Part shown: one piece after another, positions 7,625 through 15,957 of the stretch
Numbering within the stretch: the stretch's first letter is position 1
Layout: each line of letters starts with the position of its first letter
Program-made: the position numbers and the translations under genes
Notes under the pieces: generated by a model
Databases searched by the model: none
Told to the model about the DNA's origin: nothing
What the model saw: only the letters and a program-made list of their open reading frames with translations
NCBI GenBank assembly: GCA_964532405.1
Contig: CAZHIC010000014.1
Location: 1-60,933 of the forward strand
Direction of reading: 5' to 3'
Length of the DNA stretch: 60,933 nt
Source: PALSA-1006 sp964532405
Lineage (GTDB): Bacteria; Pseudomonadota; Gammaproteobacteria; Burkholderiales; Gallionellaceae

Positions 7625-8899
7625 CTAAATTGAATATGCGATGTGACCTTCGACGATAGTGTGGCGCACCCTGCCTTGCATGGTGTAACCGTTGAACGGC
7701 GTGTTTTTGCCCTGACTCTTCAGCGCGGAGGGTTCGATCTTCCAGGTTGCGGCGGGATCGAACACGCACACATCGGCATGCGCGCCGACCGACAGATGCC
7801 CCATCTTCACCCCGAGCAATTGCGCCGGATTGCTGGTGACGCGTGCCATTGCTTTCAGCAGCGGCACGCTGTCCTGTTCCGCCCACTTCAACACCAGCGG
7901 CAACAACAGCTCCATGCCGGTCGCGCCCGCTTCGGCTTCAGCGAACGGCAATTGTTTTGCATCCTCGTCCACCGGCGAATGGTTGGAACAGATCGCGTCA
8001 ATGGTGCCGTCGAGCAGCCCGGCGCGCAGTGCCGCCTTGTCGCGCTGGCTGCGCAGCGGCGGCATGAGGTGGCAGTTGGCATCGAAAAAGCCGATGTCCA
8101 TCTCGGACAGATGCACATGGTTCATCGACACGTCGCAGGTCACCGCCAACCCTTGACGCTTGGCGGCGCGCACCATCTCCACACCCTCGGCGCTGGAGAT
8201 GCGGCAGATGTGCAGCTTCACGCCAGTCTCGCGCGCCAGTTGCAGCATCGTAGAGAGCGCGATGGTCTCCGCCATCACGGGGATCGCGGGTAGACCCAAA
8301 CGCGTCGCTACTTCACCGTCGTGGGCTACGCCGTCTTTGGCGAGGAACGCGTCTTGCGGGCGCAACCACACGCGATAGCCGAAGGTCGCCGCATATTGCA
8401 TGGCGCGCATGAGTACGCGCGTGTCGGTGAGCGGCGTGTCGGCCTGGCTGAACGCCTTGCATCCGGCCTCGGTCAACTCGATCATCTCGGTCAGCTCGAT
8501 GCCTTTCAGCCCGTAGGTCAGCGCGCCCACCGGAAACACCCGCGCCTGATTGAGCAAACGCGCACGGTGCTTGAGCATCTCCACCAGTCCCGGCTCGTCC
8601 AGCGGCGGATCGGTGTCGGGTGGACAGGACAGCGAAGTCACACCGCCTGCCATCGCCGCATCCATTTCCGACTCCAGCGTGGCCTTGTATTCGTAACCCG
8701 GCTCGCGCAAGCGCGCGGCCACATCGACCAGACCGGGCATCACGATCAACCCGCTCGCGTCGATCACCCGCTCCGCCACAAAGCCCTGCGGCGCCGTGCC
8801 GATTGCGGCGATGCGTTTGTCGACGATGAACACATCCTGCTGCGCGTCGATATTATTTCTGGGGTCGATCAGGCGACCATTTTTGATATGGATATTCAT
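7625..8899 (-). CDS. pyrC': Dihydroorotase-like protein PyrC' (catalytically inactive type)
   Basis: This 424-residue protein has the class I dihydroorotase fold and follows pyrB in the operon. The metal-binding H-x-H before REPG is replaced: D59-V-A61-A-R63-L-R-E-P-G, where active enzymes have D-x-H-x-H-x-R-E-P-G. In pseudomonads such a pseudo-dihydroorotase is a structural partner required for the aspartate transcarbamoylase dodecamer, and I infer the same role here. An active-type pyrC is present at 48076. GAGGTG precedes the ATG. The gene is now separated from pyrB by a 2.7-kb restriction-modification insert. Confidence 0.9.
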   Translation of the reverse strand: MNIHIKNGRLIDPRNNIDAQQDVFIVDKRIAAIGTAPQGFVAERVIDASGLIVMPGLVDVAARLREPGYEYKATLESEMDAAMAGGVTSLSCPPDTDPPLDEPGLVEMLKHRARLLNQARVFPVGALTYGLKGIELTEMIELTEAGCKAFSQADTPLTDTRVLMRAMQYAATFGYRVWLRPQDAFLAKDGVAHDGEVATRLGLPAIPVMAETIALSTMLQLARETGVKLHICRISSAEGVEMVRAAKRQGLAVTCDVSMNHVHLSEMDIGFFDANCHLMPPLRSQRDKAALRAGLLDGTIDAICSNHSPVDEDAKQLPFAEAEAGATGMELLLPLVLKWAEQDSVPLLKAMARVTSNPAQLLGVKMGHLSVGAHADVCVFDPAATWKIEPSALKSQGKNTPFNGYTMQGRVRHTIVEGHIAYSI

Positions 8900-8907
8900 T
8901 GGACACC

Positions 8908-9633
8908 TCAGCTAACTTTTTGCCTTTTGTATGCCATACGGATTTTATCAAGGAGGGCTCTAGGAATAGATTCAAACTGGGCAAACTCACTTACATTGTC
9001 ATCTTTGACATGTATTTGGCCTTCACCCGTGTTTCTTCTATGCTGGCCCGTTGAATAGTATTTATTTTCTGCAACTTCGTTTGATGGCAGCACCCAATAT
9101 CGAATGACATCTCGCCAAACTCCGGCCCAGATAAACACATCACAGCAAGCCGGCTTGACTTGTTGAAAGTTCATGTCAAACCGCAGTTTCGAATCTGAAG
9201 ATAGTGCTTTGACATATAGTGCCTCGCTGCTATCGAAATCAACAGCTCTGGATGCCTTAACCTCGATTCGAATTTTTCCGTCCAAAAAGAAATCATATTG
9301 TCCAGAGTACGCGGGGTCTAATTTTTTCGTTGGCTTAACTAACTCAGGACATATTTCTTTTAGATGTCCTTGAGCCCAAGCCTCACCGAACCCTCTTGGG
9401 GCACTAATTTCAAAGACATACATAAACATATTTCTTGCAATGTAGTCATCTCGAAGCTCGTAATACTCATCAGTAGAAATTTTCCGATAACCCATTAGCG
9501 ATGAGATTAGAAACTCATACTCGTTGAAAGGATAAACCGATACCAGATCATCCAACCGCTGCATAACATTGTCGTGTTTTTCTTTTTCTAGCTCATGAAC
9601 AAGACTCATCAATTTTTCTTTTAACTGCTCCAT
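8908..9633 (-). CDS. Putative type II restriction endonuclease
   Basis: The 241-residue protein contains a PD-(D/E)xK-like core: YDFFLDGKIRIEVKASRAV gives D...ExK, with a preceding conserved helix (EISAPRGFGEAWAQGHLKE). It follows the adenine methyltransferase gene by one base, with GAGGAG inside the end of that gene as its Shine-Dalgarno. This arrangement (M then R, same strand, tightly packed) makes it the cognate endonuclease by inference. No subfamily or target sequence can be read from the sequence. Both genes are visibly more A+T-rich than pyrB and pyrC' around them, suggesting transfer. Confidence 0.75.
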   Translation of the reverse strand: MEQLKEKLMSLVHELEKEKHDNVMQRLDDLVSVYPFNEYEFLISSLMGYRKISTDEYYELRDDYIARNMFMYVFEISAPRGFGEAWAQGHLKEICPELVKPTKKLDPAYSGQYDFFLDGKIRIEVKASRAVDFDSSEALYVKALSSDSKLRFDMNFQQVKPACCDVFIWAGVWRDVIRYWVLPSNEVAENKYYSTGQHRRNTGEGQIHVKDDNVSEFAQFESIPRALLDKIRMAYKRQKVS

Positions 9634-9634
9634 A

Positions 9635-11575
9635 TCAACTCCTCACTGCACTTTTGATAAGTGCCGCCTCTTCGCTTGAAAGGTTAAATGTTGAAAAAAT
9701 TAACTCGTCCAATTTTTCACTCGTATCGCTTCCCTCCAAAATGGATTCAACCATCGCTTCAATTTTGTCATGCACTGGCTTGGCAACGACAGGAAATGGA
9801 AGTTTTTCCAAGTCTCCCCGCAGCACCTTGTGCGTAGAAAACTTCTTTTTGAATACATACTGAAAAACGCTTGAGTTCAAATAAGCAAGTACCACTTTTA
9901 TACTCATATCGGGCATGCGTGGAATTAAAATATTTGCACTATTCAGCGTTAATCGTTGCTTGTTATCGTAAGCGAAAACTAAGGTTTTTGAAATAAACCG
10001 ATACACCAGTTTTTCCGGGAGTCTAAAAAAACGTTCTGGCGCAACCTGCTGAAAATTATCCGGCGTAAAACGAATGAATGACCTTGGCTCACCCAGACTA
10101 AAGGAATGAATATCCGCCCCGCGAAAAACGGCTTCCGAGCCAGCTTCATGCGCATTTAAAATAAATTTTTTATTATCACCTGTCACAACTCCAAGTGCCC
10201 ATTCGGCATTTTTTGCAAGCGTAAAATGCGCAGTATCGTAGATTTTATTTAATAGAATTTCTTCATTCCCACTGACGTCGATGTCAAACGCAAAATGGTC
10301 ATTGGAAAGAAATCGGCTCTGTTCAACATAAGAAACATTTCTATTGTCCTCAATGGGTACAAGCCAAGTTGGGTCAAATTTTCCCTTGATGAAATCCAGT
10401 CGAATGACAGGTGTGAAAACACCTGTAAATTGCCGCCCAAGCTTTACTATTTTTTTGATGCGGCCATGTTTCAAAATAAGTTTTCGAATATCTGCATGTG
10501 TCCGAATTTTTAAAATGGATTCCGGTAGCACAAACGAAAGTTGGCCTCCAGCTCTAAGAAGATTTAAAGATTTTGCCAGGAACATAGAAAATGTTTCGCC
10601 CGACTGTATTTGATTGGCAAATTGCGGTGAGGCATCTCTATTTTTGTACGCGCCCCAAGGTGGGTTAGTTGCAACAATATCCACCGTCCCGATCAGGTTG
10701 TTTGTAGCGCAAAATATTTCACCTGTGGCCAGATCATTAAGAGCATCTAGGCAATGGATGTGCGGCGAAAATTCATCGTGTTTAAATGCGATAAGCAAGT
10801 TGATTCGTGCAAGCCTTACTGCCGTGGGGTCAATATCAAATCCATAGATATTTTCGGGCTTAAGTTTAAGAAGTTTGGCCGCAAAAATAAGATACTTGCC
10901 TGTGCCACAACAAGGGTCAAGAAAAACTGCATGGTTTGTATTCGCAAATTGATGCAGAGAATTTGCAACAATTTCTGAAGGCGTGTAATACGCACCGCCT
11001 TCTGATTTTTGCCCCTCAATAGATAGGCACTGATAAAGCAGCCCAAGATAATCATCCGCTATTGCCGAAGTGAGTAAATCGTAAATTGTTGAGTATTGAA
11101 CCTTGCTTCCAACATTTATTAATGAGCAATGCCAATTTTCAATTTCGATTTTCGTAGCATTTCGTCGCCAGGCAGTGAATGAATTTAAATCAAATAGGTC
11201 AGATGATGGCGCTCTGATAACCTCTTCTTCGACCGCGAGCATACGCAAAGCGGCAACAAAAAGAACAATTTCAATATCAAGTTTATGAGACCGAACAAGA
11301 TCAATAATGGCTTTGATGTTGTCAACAAGGGCATCGTTTGAGGCGTATTCACTAGGTAGAATATTCTCTTCAGAATGAGCTTTATTGGCTCGTGTTTTTA
11401 GTTTCTGTAGCGCGCCGGAGCTGAGTTGAGTTTTAAGGCCAAACACTTCCATTTCTGAGAAGGACAAAGGTGTTGTTTTGGCAGGCGCTATATGCCCGGC
11501 CTTTGCCCAGTTCCTCATTGTGGCGGAGGAAACGCCCACAATTTTCGCAGCGTGGTCTACAGATATTTGTTTCAT
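9635..11575 (-). CDS. N6-adenine DNA methyltransferase with N-terminal MerR-like HTH
   Basis: The first 35 residues (SVDHAAKIVGVSSATMRNWA) form a MerR/excisionase-like helix-turn-helix. A class I methyltransferase domain follows, with FLDPCCGTGKYL as the SAM loop (motif I) and VATNPPWG as the catalytic NPPW motif of adenine-N6 enzymes. The C-terminal third resembles a target-recognition region. Size (646 aa) and order fit HsdM/Eco57I-like enzymes. The fused HTH may bind its own promoter or the target, which is inference. It starts 37 bases after pyrB ends and runs in the same direction, so it is probably co-transcribed with the pyr operon. Confidence 0.88.
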   Translation of the reverse strand: MKQISVDHAAKIVGVSSATMRNWAKAGHIAPAKTTPLSFSEMEVFGLKTQLSSGALQKLKTRANKAHSEENILPSEYASNDALVDNIKAIIDLVRSHKLDIEIVLFVAALRMLAVEEEVIRAPSSDLFDLNSFTAWRRNATKIEIENWHCSLINVGSKVQYSTIYDLLTSAIADDYLGLLYQCLSIEGQKSEGGAYYTPSEIVANSLHQFANTNHAVFLDPCCGTGKYLIFAAKLLKLKPENIYGFDIDPTAVRLARINLLIAFKHDEFSPHIHCLDALNDLATGEIFCATNNLIGTVDIVATNPPWGAYKNRDASPQFANQIQSGETFSMFLAKSLNLLRAGGQLSFVLPESILKIRTHADIRKLILKHGRIKKIVKLGRQFTGVFTPVIRLDFIKGKFDPTWLVPIEDNRNVSYVEQSRFLSNDHFAFDIDVSGNEEILLNKIYDTAHFTLAKNAEWALGVVTGDNKKFILNAHEAGSEAVFRGADIHSFSLGEPRSFIRFTPDNFQQVAPERFFRLPEKLVYRFISKTLVFAYDNKQRLTLNSANILIPRMPDMSIKVVLAYLNSSVFQYVFKKKFSTHKVLRGDLEKLPFPVVAKPVHDKIEAMVESILEGSDTSEKLDELIFSTFNLSSEEAALIKSAVRS

Positions 11576-11612
11576 ATCCCTATAAGCCGACGGTCATTGC
11601 TTGTTGATAGCA

Positions 11613-12569
11613 TCAATTTGCTCTTCCCGCGAGCGTACTCATCACCGCCATGCGCACCGCGATGCCGAAGGTGACCTGCGGCAGGATGACCGATTGCGCG
11701 CCGTCGGCCACGCTGGAGTCGATCTCCACGCCGCGATTCATCGGCCCCGGATGCAGCACGATGGCGTCCTGTTTTGCCAGCGCCAAGCGTTCCTGCGTTA
11801 GCCCGTAATACTTGAAATACTCCTGTGCCGATGGCAGCAACGCGCCCTGCATGCGTTCGTTCTGCAAGCGCAGCATCATCACCACATCGACATCCTTCAA
11901 GCCTTGCGCCATGTCGTGATAAACCCGCACGCCGAGCTTTTCGACGTGGCTAGGCAACAGTGTTTTGGGTGCAACCACGCGCACTTCCGGCACGCCCAGC
12001 GTGGTCAGCGCGTGTATCTGCGAACGCGCCACACGCGAGTGCAGAATGTCGCCGACGATGGCGACGCGCAGGTTGTGGAATTCTTTTTTGTAGTGGCGGA
12101 TGGTGAACATGTCCAGCAGCGCCTGCGTGGGATGCGCGTGGCGTCCGTCGCCGGCATTGATGACGTGTATCTCCGGCGCGACATGCGCGGCAATCAGGTG
12201 CGCCGCGCCGCTGGAAGAGTGGCGCACCACGAACATATCGGCGTGCATGGCGCACAGGTTGTCCACCGTATCCAGCAGCGTCTCGCCTTTGCTGGTGCTG
12301 GACGAGCCGATGTTGAGGTTGACCACGTCGGCGGAGAGTTTTTTGGCGGCGATCTCGAAAGTGGTGCGCGTGCGCGTGCTGTTTTCGAAGAACACGTTGA
12401 ACACCGATTTGCCGTGCAGCAACGGCACTTTCCGTATCTCGCGACCCTCGGCGACGTTCACGAATTCGGAAGCTTTGTCCAGGATGTCGCGCATGATGCG
12501 CGCGGGCAAACCTTCGGTGGAAAGCAGATGTTGCAGCTCGCCGTTCTTGTTTAACTGTGGATTGTTCAT
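11613..12569 (-). CDS. pyrB: Aspartate carbamoyltransferase catalytic subunit
   Basis: PyrB condenses carbamoyl phosphate with aspartate in pyrimidine synthesis. The 318-residue chain shows the carbamoyl-phosphate loop FFENSTRTRTTFE near residues 55-67, a HPTQALLDM segment and HPGPMNRGVE near the C-terminus. Its ATG overlaps the ruvX stop (ATGA). The natural partner gene pyrC' follows only after the restriction-modification insert, so the usual pyrB-pyrC' coupling has been broken. Confidence 0.97.
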   Translation of the reverse strand: MNNPQLNKNGELQHLLSTEGLPARIMRDILDKASEFVNVAEGREIRKVPLLHGKSVFNVFFENSTRTRTTFEIAAKKLSADVVNLNIGSSSTSKGETLLDTVDNLCAMHADMFVVRHSSSGAAHLIAAHVAPEIHVINAGDGRHAHPTQALLDMFTIRHYKKEFHNLRVAIVGDILHSRVARSQIHALTTLGVPEVRVVAPKTLLPSHVEKLGVRVYHDMAQGLKDVDVVMMLRLQNERMQGALLPSAQEYFKYYGLTQERLALAKQDAIVLHPGPMNRGVEIDSSVADGAQSVILPQVTFGIAVRMAVMSTLAGRAN

Positions 12570-13066
12570 GCGTAGATTCCTGCGCTGGGTTCATCGAAAT
12601 ACGCTTGCAGTATTTGCTGCGCGGCATACTGGTCGATCAGGGGTTTCTGTTTTCTGCCATGCACCCCGCGTTCGCTCAACACCGTGCTCGCGGCGGCGGA
12701 AGTATAACGCTCATCCACCAGCAAAGTAGGCAAATCAAAACGTCCTTTGAGGCGGTTGGCGAAACGGCGGCACAGTGCCGTCATCTCGTGCGGCGTACCG
12801 TCGTCGTTGCACGGTAGTCCAACTACTAGCGCGGCAGGTTGCCATTCAGTGATGAGCGCGGCGATGGCGGCGAAGCGCACGTCGTTCTTTTCGTCGTCGA
12901 TCGTGGTGAGAGGCTGGGCGGTGGTGGAGATGGTATTGCCGACCGAAATACCGATGCGTTTAGTGCCGAAATCGAATGCGAGTAACGTACCTTGCGGAGG
13001 ACAGAGGACAGACGCTGCGCTAACAGAAGACAGATGACCCCTAGTCGCACCTCTTTTTTCTGTCAT
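12566..13066 (-). CDS. ruvX: RuvX/YqgF Holliday-junction resolvase-like protein
   Basis: This RNase H-fold protein is involved in rRNA maturation and is annotated as a putative Holliday junction resolvase. Core residues are visible: LLAFDFGTKRIGIS (catalytic D), VVGLPCNDDGTPHE and LVDERYTSAAA. The frame opens at ATG 13066 and is 166 residues, about 25-30 longer than usual. The extra N-terminus (residues 1 to about 26) is encoded by an inverted-repeat segment with ACAGAGGACAGA arms and has no family similarity. No canonical start lies between it and the conserved core. GAGGA ten bases before the ATG, itself part of the repeat, may be its ribosome-binding site. It is overlapped by pyrB. Confidence 0.9.
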   Translation of the reverse strand: MTEKRGATRGHLSSVSAASVLCPPQGTLLAFDFGTKRIGISVGNTISTTAQPLTTIDDEKNDVRFAAIAALITEWQPAALVVGLPCNDDGTPHEMTALCRRFANRLKGRFDLPTLLVDERYTSAAASTVLSERGVHGRKQKPLIDQYAAQQILQAYFDEPSAGIYA

Positions 13067-13090
13067 CAGTATTCTGTCCTCTGTCTTCTG
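13001..13090. repeat. Inverted repeat at the yqgE-ruvX junction
   Basis: ACAGAGGACAGA at 13001-13012 is the exact reverse complement of TCTGTCCTCTGT at 13073-13084. A second nested pair, CAGAAGACAG at 13024-13033, matches CTGTCTTCTG at 13081-13090. The element covers the start of ruvX and the short gap after yqgE. It looks like a small inserted palindromic element that now supplies the N-terminus and the Shine-Dalgarno of ruvX. Confidence 0.75.
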
Positions 13091-13093
13091 AGT

Positions 13094-13654
13094 TCAGGCA
13101 TGTCCGACTTCCTCCGAAAGCGAGGCAAAATCAATGCCGAGCAACGCCATCGCCGCCGACAAGCGCTCTTCCGCTGGCAGATCAAACATGATGCGCTCAT
13201 CGGCGGGCACACTCAGCCAGGCGTTCTGCGACAACTCTTGTTCCAACTGACCTTCAGCCCATCCGGCATAGCCCAGCGTCACCAGCAAATGGCGCGGCCC
13301 TTGTCCTTCACCCAGCGCTAGCAGGATGTCCTTGGAAGTGGTGAGTCCGACCTTGTCGTTTATGCGCAGGGTGGATTGCCATTCGCCGTTCGGCTCGTGC
13401 AGCACAAAGCCGCGATCGGTTTGCATCGGGCCGCCGAAATGCACCCGCACATCTTCCAATTCGGCGGGCTTGAGCGGCATGTTGATCTGCGCGAACAACT
13501 CGCTGAGGGTGAGGCTGATCGGGCGGTTCACCACGATGCCCATCGCACCCTGCTCGTTGTGCTCGCACACGTAGGTGAGCGACTTGGCGAAATAGGGATC
13601 GGTCATCGCCGGCATAGCGATCAGGAAGTGGTGGCTGAGGTCGAGTTGGGACAT
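13094..13654 (-). CDS. yqgE: YqgE/AlgH family protein (DUF179)
   Basis: This conserved protein of unknown biochemical role is almost always found next to ruvX. From ATG 13654 (MSQLDLSHHFLIAMP) it is 186 residues, the usual length. Longer in-frame starts add residues with no family match. Conserved stretches such as YVCEHNEQGAMGIVVNRP and VHFGGPMQTDRGFVLH are present. It is the first gene of the yqgE-ruvX-pyrB set on the minus strand. Confidence 0.93.
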   Translation of the reverse strand: MSQLDLSHHFLIAMPAMTDPYFAKSLTYVCEHNEQGAMGIVVNRPISLTLSELFAQINMPLKPAELEDVRVHFGGPMQTDRGFVLHEPNGEWQSTLRINDKVGLTTSKDILLALGEGQGPRHLLVTLGYAGWAEGQLEQELSQNAWLSVPADERIMFDLPAEERLSAAMALLGIDFASLSEEVGHA

Positions 13655-13871
13655 GGCGCTATTGTAATCGGAAGGAAGTGCTCCACACAATTTTCGTGTC
13701 ATAGCTAGCTGTGGTTGCGGGTGGCGTACCATCGTGAAGCGGTTGACAACTGCGGCCTGTGGCATAAACCAGCGTCATGAATTTATCCTGCAAGTCTGCG
13801 TCGGAAATTCGCGAAGCGCGCATCGTGGCGGTGGAAAGTGTTGTTGCACAATTAAAAGCTTAGGTTGTAGC

Positions 13872-13917
13872 GCAAATGAAAAGAGAGCGAATAATCATTC
13901 GCTCTCTTTTCATTTGC
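13872..13917. terminator. Long perfect hairpin, probable terminator (13655-14008 gap)
   Basis: Two perfect 21-base arms (13872-13892 and 13897-13917) enclose the loop AATC. The arms contain GAGAGCGAAT and its complement. The hairpin lies downstream of the secreted-protein cassette and upstream of yqgE, both on the minus strand, and would separate the two transcripts. There is no extra T run beyond the stem, but each arm carries four Ts. Apart from the out-of-frame tail of the gene at 14009, the rest of the 354-base gap shows nothing I recognise. Confidence 0.7.
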
Positions 13918-14008
13918 CGGCACGTTACTGAATGGGCAGATACTAAATGATTTTCCTGCTCCGCATCAATCTCGCTTATTCCCGTTTTTCCTCTCGTCTT
14001 TTTCCTTG

Positions 14009-14932
14009 TCATCCTGATCGTGCGGCGCTGACAATCGTTTTATTCCCGGAAGCATCAGTTGCCGAATAGCTCACCGTGTATATCCGGCCTGCCTTGCTCT
14101 TGCGTTCTGCCTTGAGTTGGAATTGCCGGTTGTCGGCACCAGCTTGAGGACCCTTGATGTCGTCCTCATCCAGAGCTTCATCCGCGGTGATCGCTTCGAG
14201 TTTGATGTCAGGTTGTGGATCGTAGTTGTCTCTTACCGTGATGGTGGCGGTGATGGGTACGAGCTTCTCATTCGGGCGGAGAGTGTTGGGACTCAGCGCG
14301 ACGGTGAGGCTGGGCGGGGTGGTGTCTTCACGTTCGAGTGTTCCCCAAACTTTTTGGTATTTATTACCGGGGCTATAGCCCACTTTGAAAGTGCCTTTCA
14401 GATATTTTTCATCCGGCCCCGTGAAAGCGGGTTGCCCCGTGGCTGCCGGCAAATCAAGCTCATTGTCAACTAAAGGAATTGTCACGCTGAATCCCGCAAG
14501 GGTTTGACCTGGACGAATAACGGATGACCAGTCTCCCCAAGGAGTAATCCACTCTAGATAATAGTTATCGGTATCCTGCTGTCCAAATACACGTGATTTC
14601 CAATATGGAGGCTGGCTGGTGCTACCCTGTGCAAGAATGACTGCGACACCAGTCTCCCCCTCTCTCCCATATGACCATCCCAGCGGCAATCTGGTGAGCT
14701 GGGGGTACTCATAATTTTGAGCAATATCATAATAGCCGCCGATTGTGAAATTATTGAATGGAGCGTCGGTGTTGTTAATTACTTTGTAGTTGTAGACCAG
14801 GTTGCCCCCATAGTGGATGCCGTAAACCAGCACACGGATACCAGTAGCCTGAACAGGGGGTTGAGCCTGCGCCGTAACAGTGCTTGCTAGCAGCGCGAGG
14901 ATTGACAAAAGACGAGAAAAGGGAGGGATCAT
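14009..14932 (-). CDS. Secreted Ig-like domain protein, paralogue 1 (tail lost by frameshift)
   Basis: The 307-residue protein has a signal peptide (residues 1 to about 23, ending in AQA). It has an N-terminal beta-rich domain (IRVLVYGIHYGGNLVYNYKV) and a C-terminal bacterial Ig-like domain beginning DTTPPSLTVALSPNTLR and ending YSATDASGNKTIVS. Both domains are paralogous to the next gene upstream. The reading frame ends early: in another frame the DNA continues as PHDQDDKEKDERKNG then NKRD to TGA at 13966. That matches the charged PHDEREQEDRRDERN tail of the paralogue, so a small deletion has cut off the tail. Function is unknown. Confidence 0.8.
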   Translation of the reverse strand: MIPPFSRLLSILALLASTVTAQAQPPVQATGIRVLVYGIHYGGNLVYNYKVINNTDAPFNNFTIGGYYDIAQNYEYPQLTRLPLGWSYGREGETGVAVILAQGSTSQPPYWKSRVFGQQDTDNYYLEWITPWGDWSSVIRPGQTLAGFSVTIPLVDNELDLPAATGQPAFTGPDEKYLKGTFKVGYSPGNKYQKVWGTLEREDTTPPSLTVALSPNTLRPNEKLVPITATITVRDNYDPQPDIKLEAITADEALDEDDIKGPQAGADNRQFQLKAERKSKAGRIYTVSYSATDASGNKTIVSAARSG

Positions 14933-14971
14933 GTTGTGTCTCCTTGATTCTTAGGAGCCTAGGCAAGCCGA

Positions 14972-15943
14972 TCAGTTCTTACTGTCCCTTCGGTTTCTCT
15001 CATCACGGCGGTCTTCTTGCTCTCTTTCGTCGTGCGGCACAATCACAGTGGCAGAGGCGATGGCCTTATTGCCGGATGCATCGGTTGCCGAATAGATCAC
15101 GGTGTAAATGCGTCCTGTTTTATTTTTGCCCTCGCGTTCGGCCTTGAGCGCAAACGACCGATCATCCGTACCGATAAGCGCGCGAATATCACCGGCCTCC
15201 CACACTTCGTTAGCAGTGATGGATTCGAGTTTAATTGCGGGCTGAGGGTCGTAGTCATCCTTTGCCGATATGGTGGCAGTGATGGGAACGAGCTTTTCGT
15301 TTGAGCGGAGGGTGTTGGGACTCAGCGTGACCGAGAGAGTGGGCGGTGTCACATCGACTTGGGTAAATGGAATTTCGGCAGAGGTAATGATCTTTCCGCT
15401 TGGATCTTTTGTGTTGTTATCGAGTAAAAATACCTTGCCGCTCGCAGTGAGATACCCTGATGATTGATAAATTATGGGAATAGTTAATTCTGCCACGCTA
15501 CTGAGCGTGCCGGGTCTTATGTAATTGGCACCTGAGAAAACTTTGGGCGGCGGCACTTGGTTGTTTTCTATTCCCCTCATACTAATTCGAGATTTCGATT
15601 CCACCATGTAGTCGAACTGAAACACATTTATCGTGCAATCCATGGAAACAAAAGGTTTGCATTGTGCAAGATCAAGTGGCGCGGGTACATCCGAATAATT
15701 TGGATTCAGCGACCACGGCTTCCCTGGCAACTCCTTGCCAACGGCATTGAGGCCAAGGTTTGCTTTATGAATTGTACTGGTGGAATTATTTTCGATCTGA
15801 TAGCGATACACGATTTGCCCGCCAAAATGGATGGCATAAACATTGATCTTGATTGGTACGCCAGCGTTGGCTACGGGAGCCGTGAAAATAGCCATCAAGA
15901 AAGCGCTACCTAAAACAGCCTGCCGGAACAATTGAATTGTCAT
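14972..15943 (-). CDS. Secreted Ig-like domain protein, paralogue 2 (intact, charged tail)
   Basis: The start is the ATG at 15943 (MTIQLFRQAVLG), followed by a signal peptide ending near ANA (about residue 27). The protein has 323 residues. The N-terminal domain (IKINVYAIHFGGQIVYRYQI) and the C-terminal Ig-like domain (VTPPTLSVTLSPNTLRSNEK ... YSATDASGNK) pair with the same regions of the gene at 14009. It ends in a highly charged tail rich in D, E, R and K. It follows the M15-type peptidase gene by 14 bases, so the three genes form an operon of exported proteins. I recognise the fold class but not a function. Confidence 0.82.
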   Translation of the reverse strand: MTIQLFRQAVLGSAFLMAIFTAPVANAGVPIKINVYAIHFGGQIVYRYQIENNSTSTIHKANLGLNAVGKELPGKPWSLNPNYSDVPAPLDLAQCKPFVSMDCTINVFQFDYMVESKSRISMRGIENNQVPPPKVFSGANYIRPGTLSSVAELTIPIIYQSSGYLTASGKVFLLDNNTKDPSGKIITSAEIPFTQVDVTPPTLSVTLSPNTLRSNEKLVPITATISAKDDYDPQPAIKLESITANEVWEAGDIRALIGTDDRSFALKAEREGKNKTGRIYTVIYSATDASGNKAIASATVIVPHDEREQEDRRDERNRRDSKN

Positions 15944-15957
15944 GATGCGCCTTTCAG

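Noticed and set aside
13734..13931. A 65-codon plus-strand frame in the yqgE upstream region
   Set aside because: It runs through the long hairpin and shows no coding pattern.
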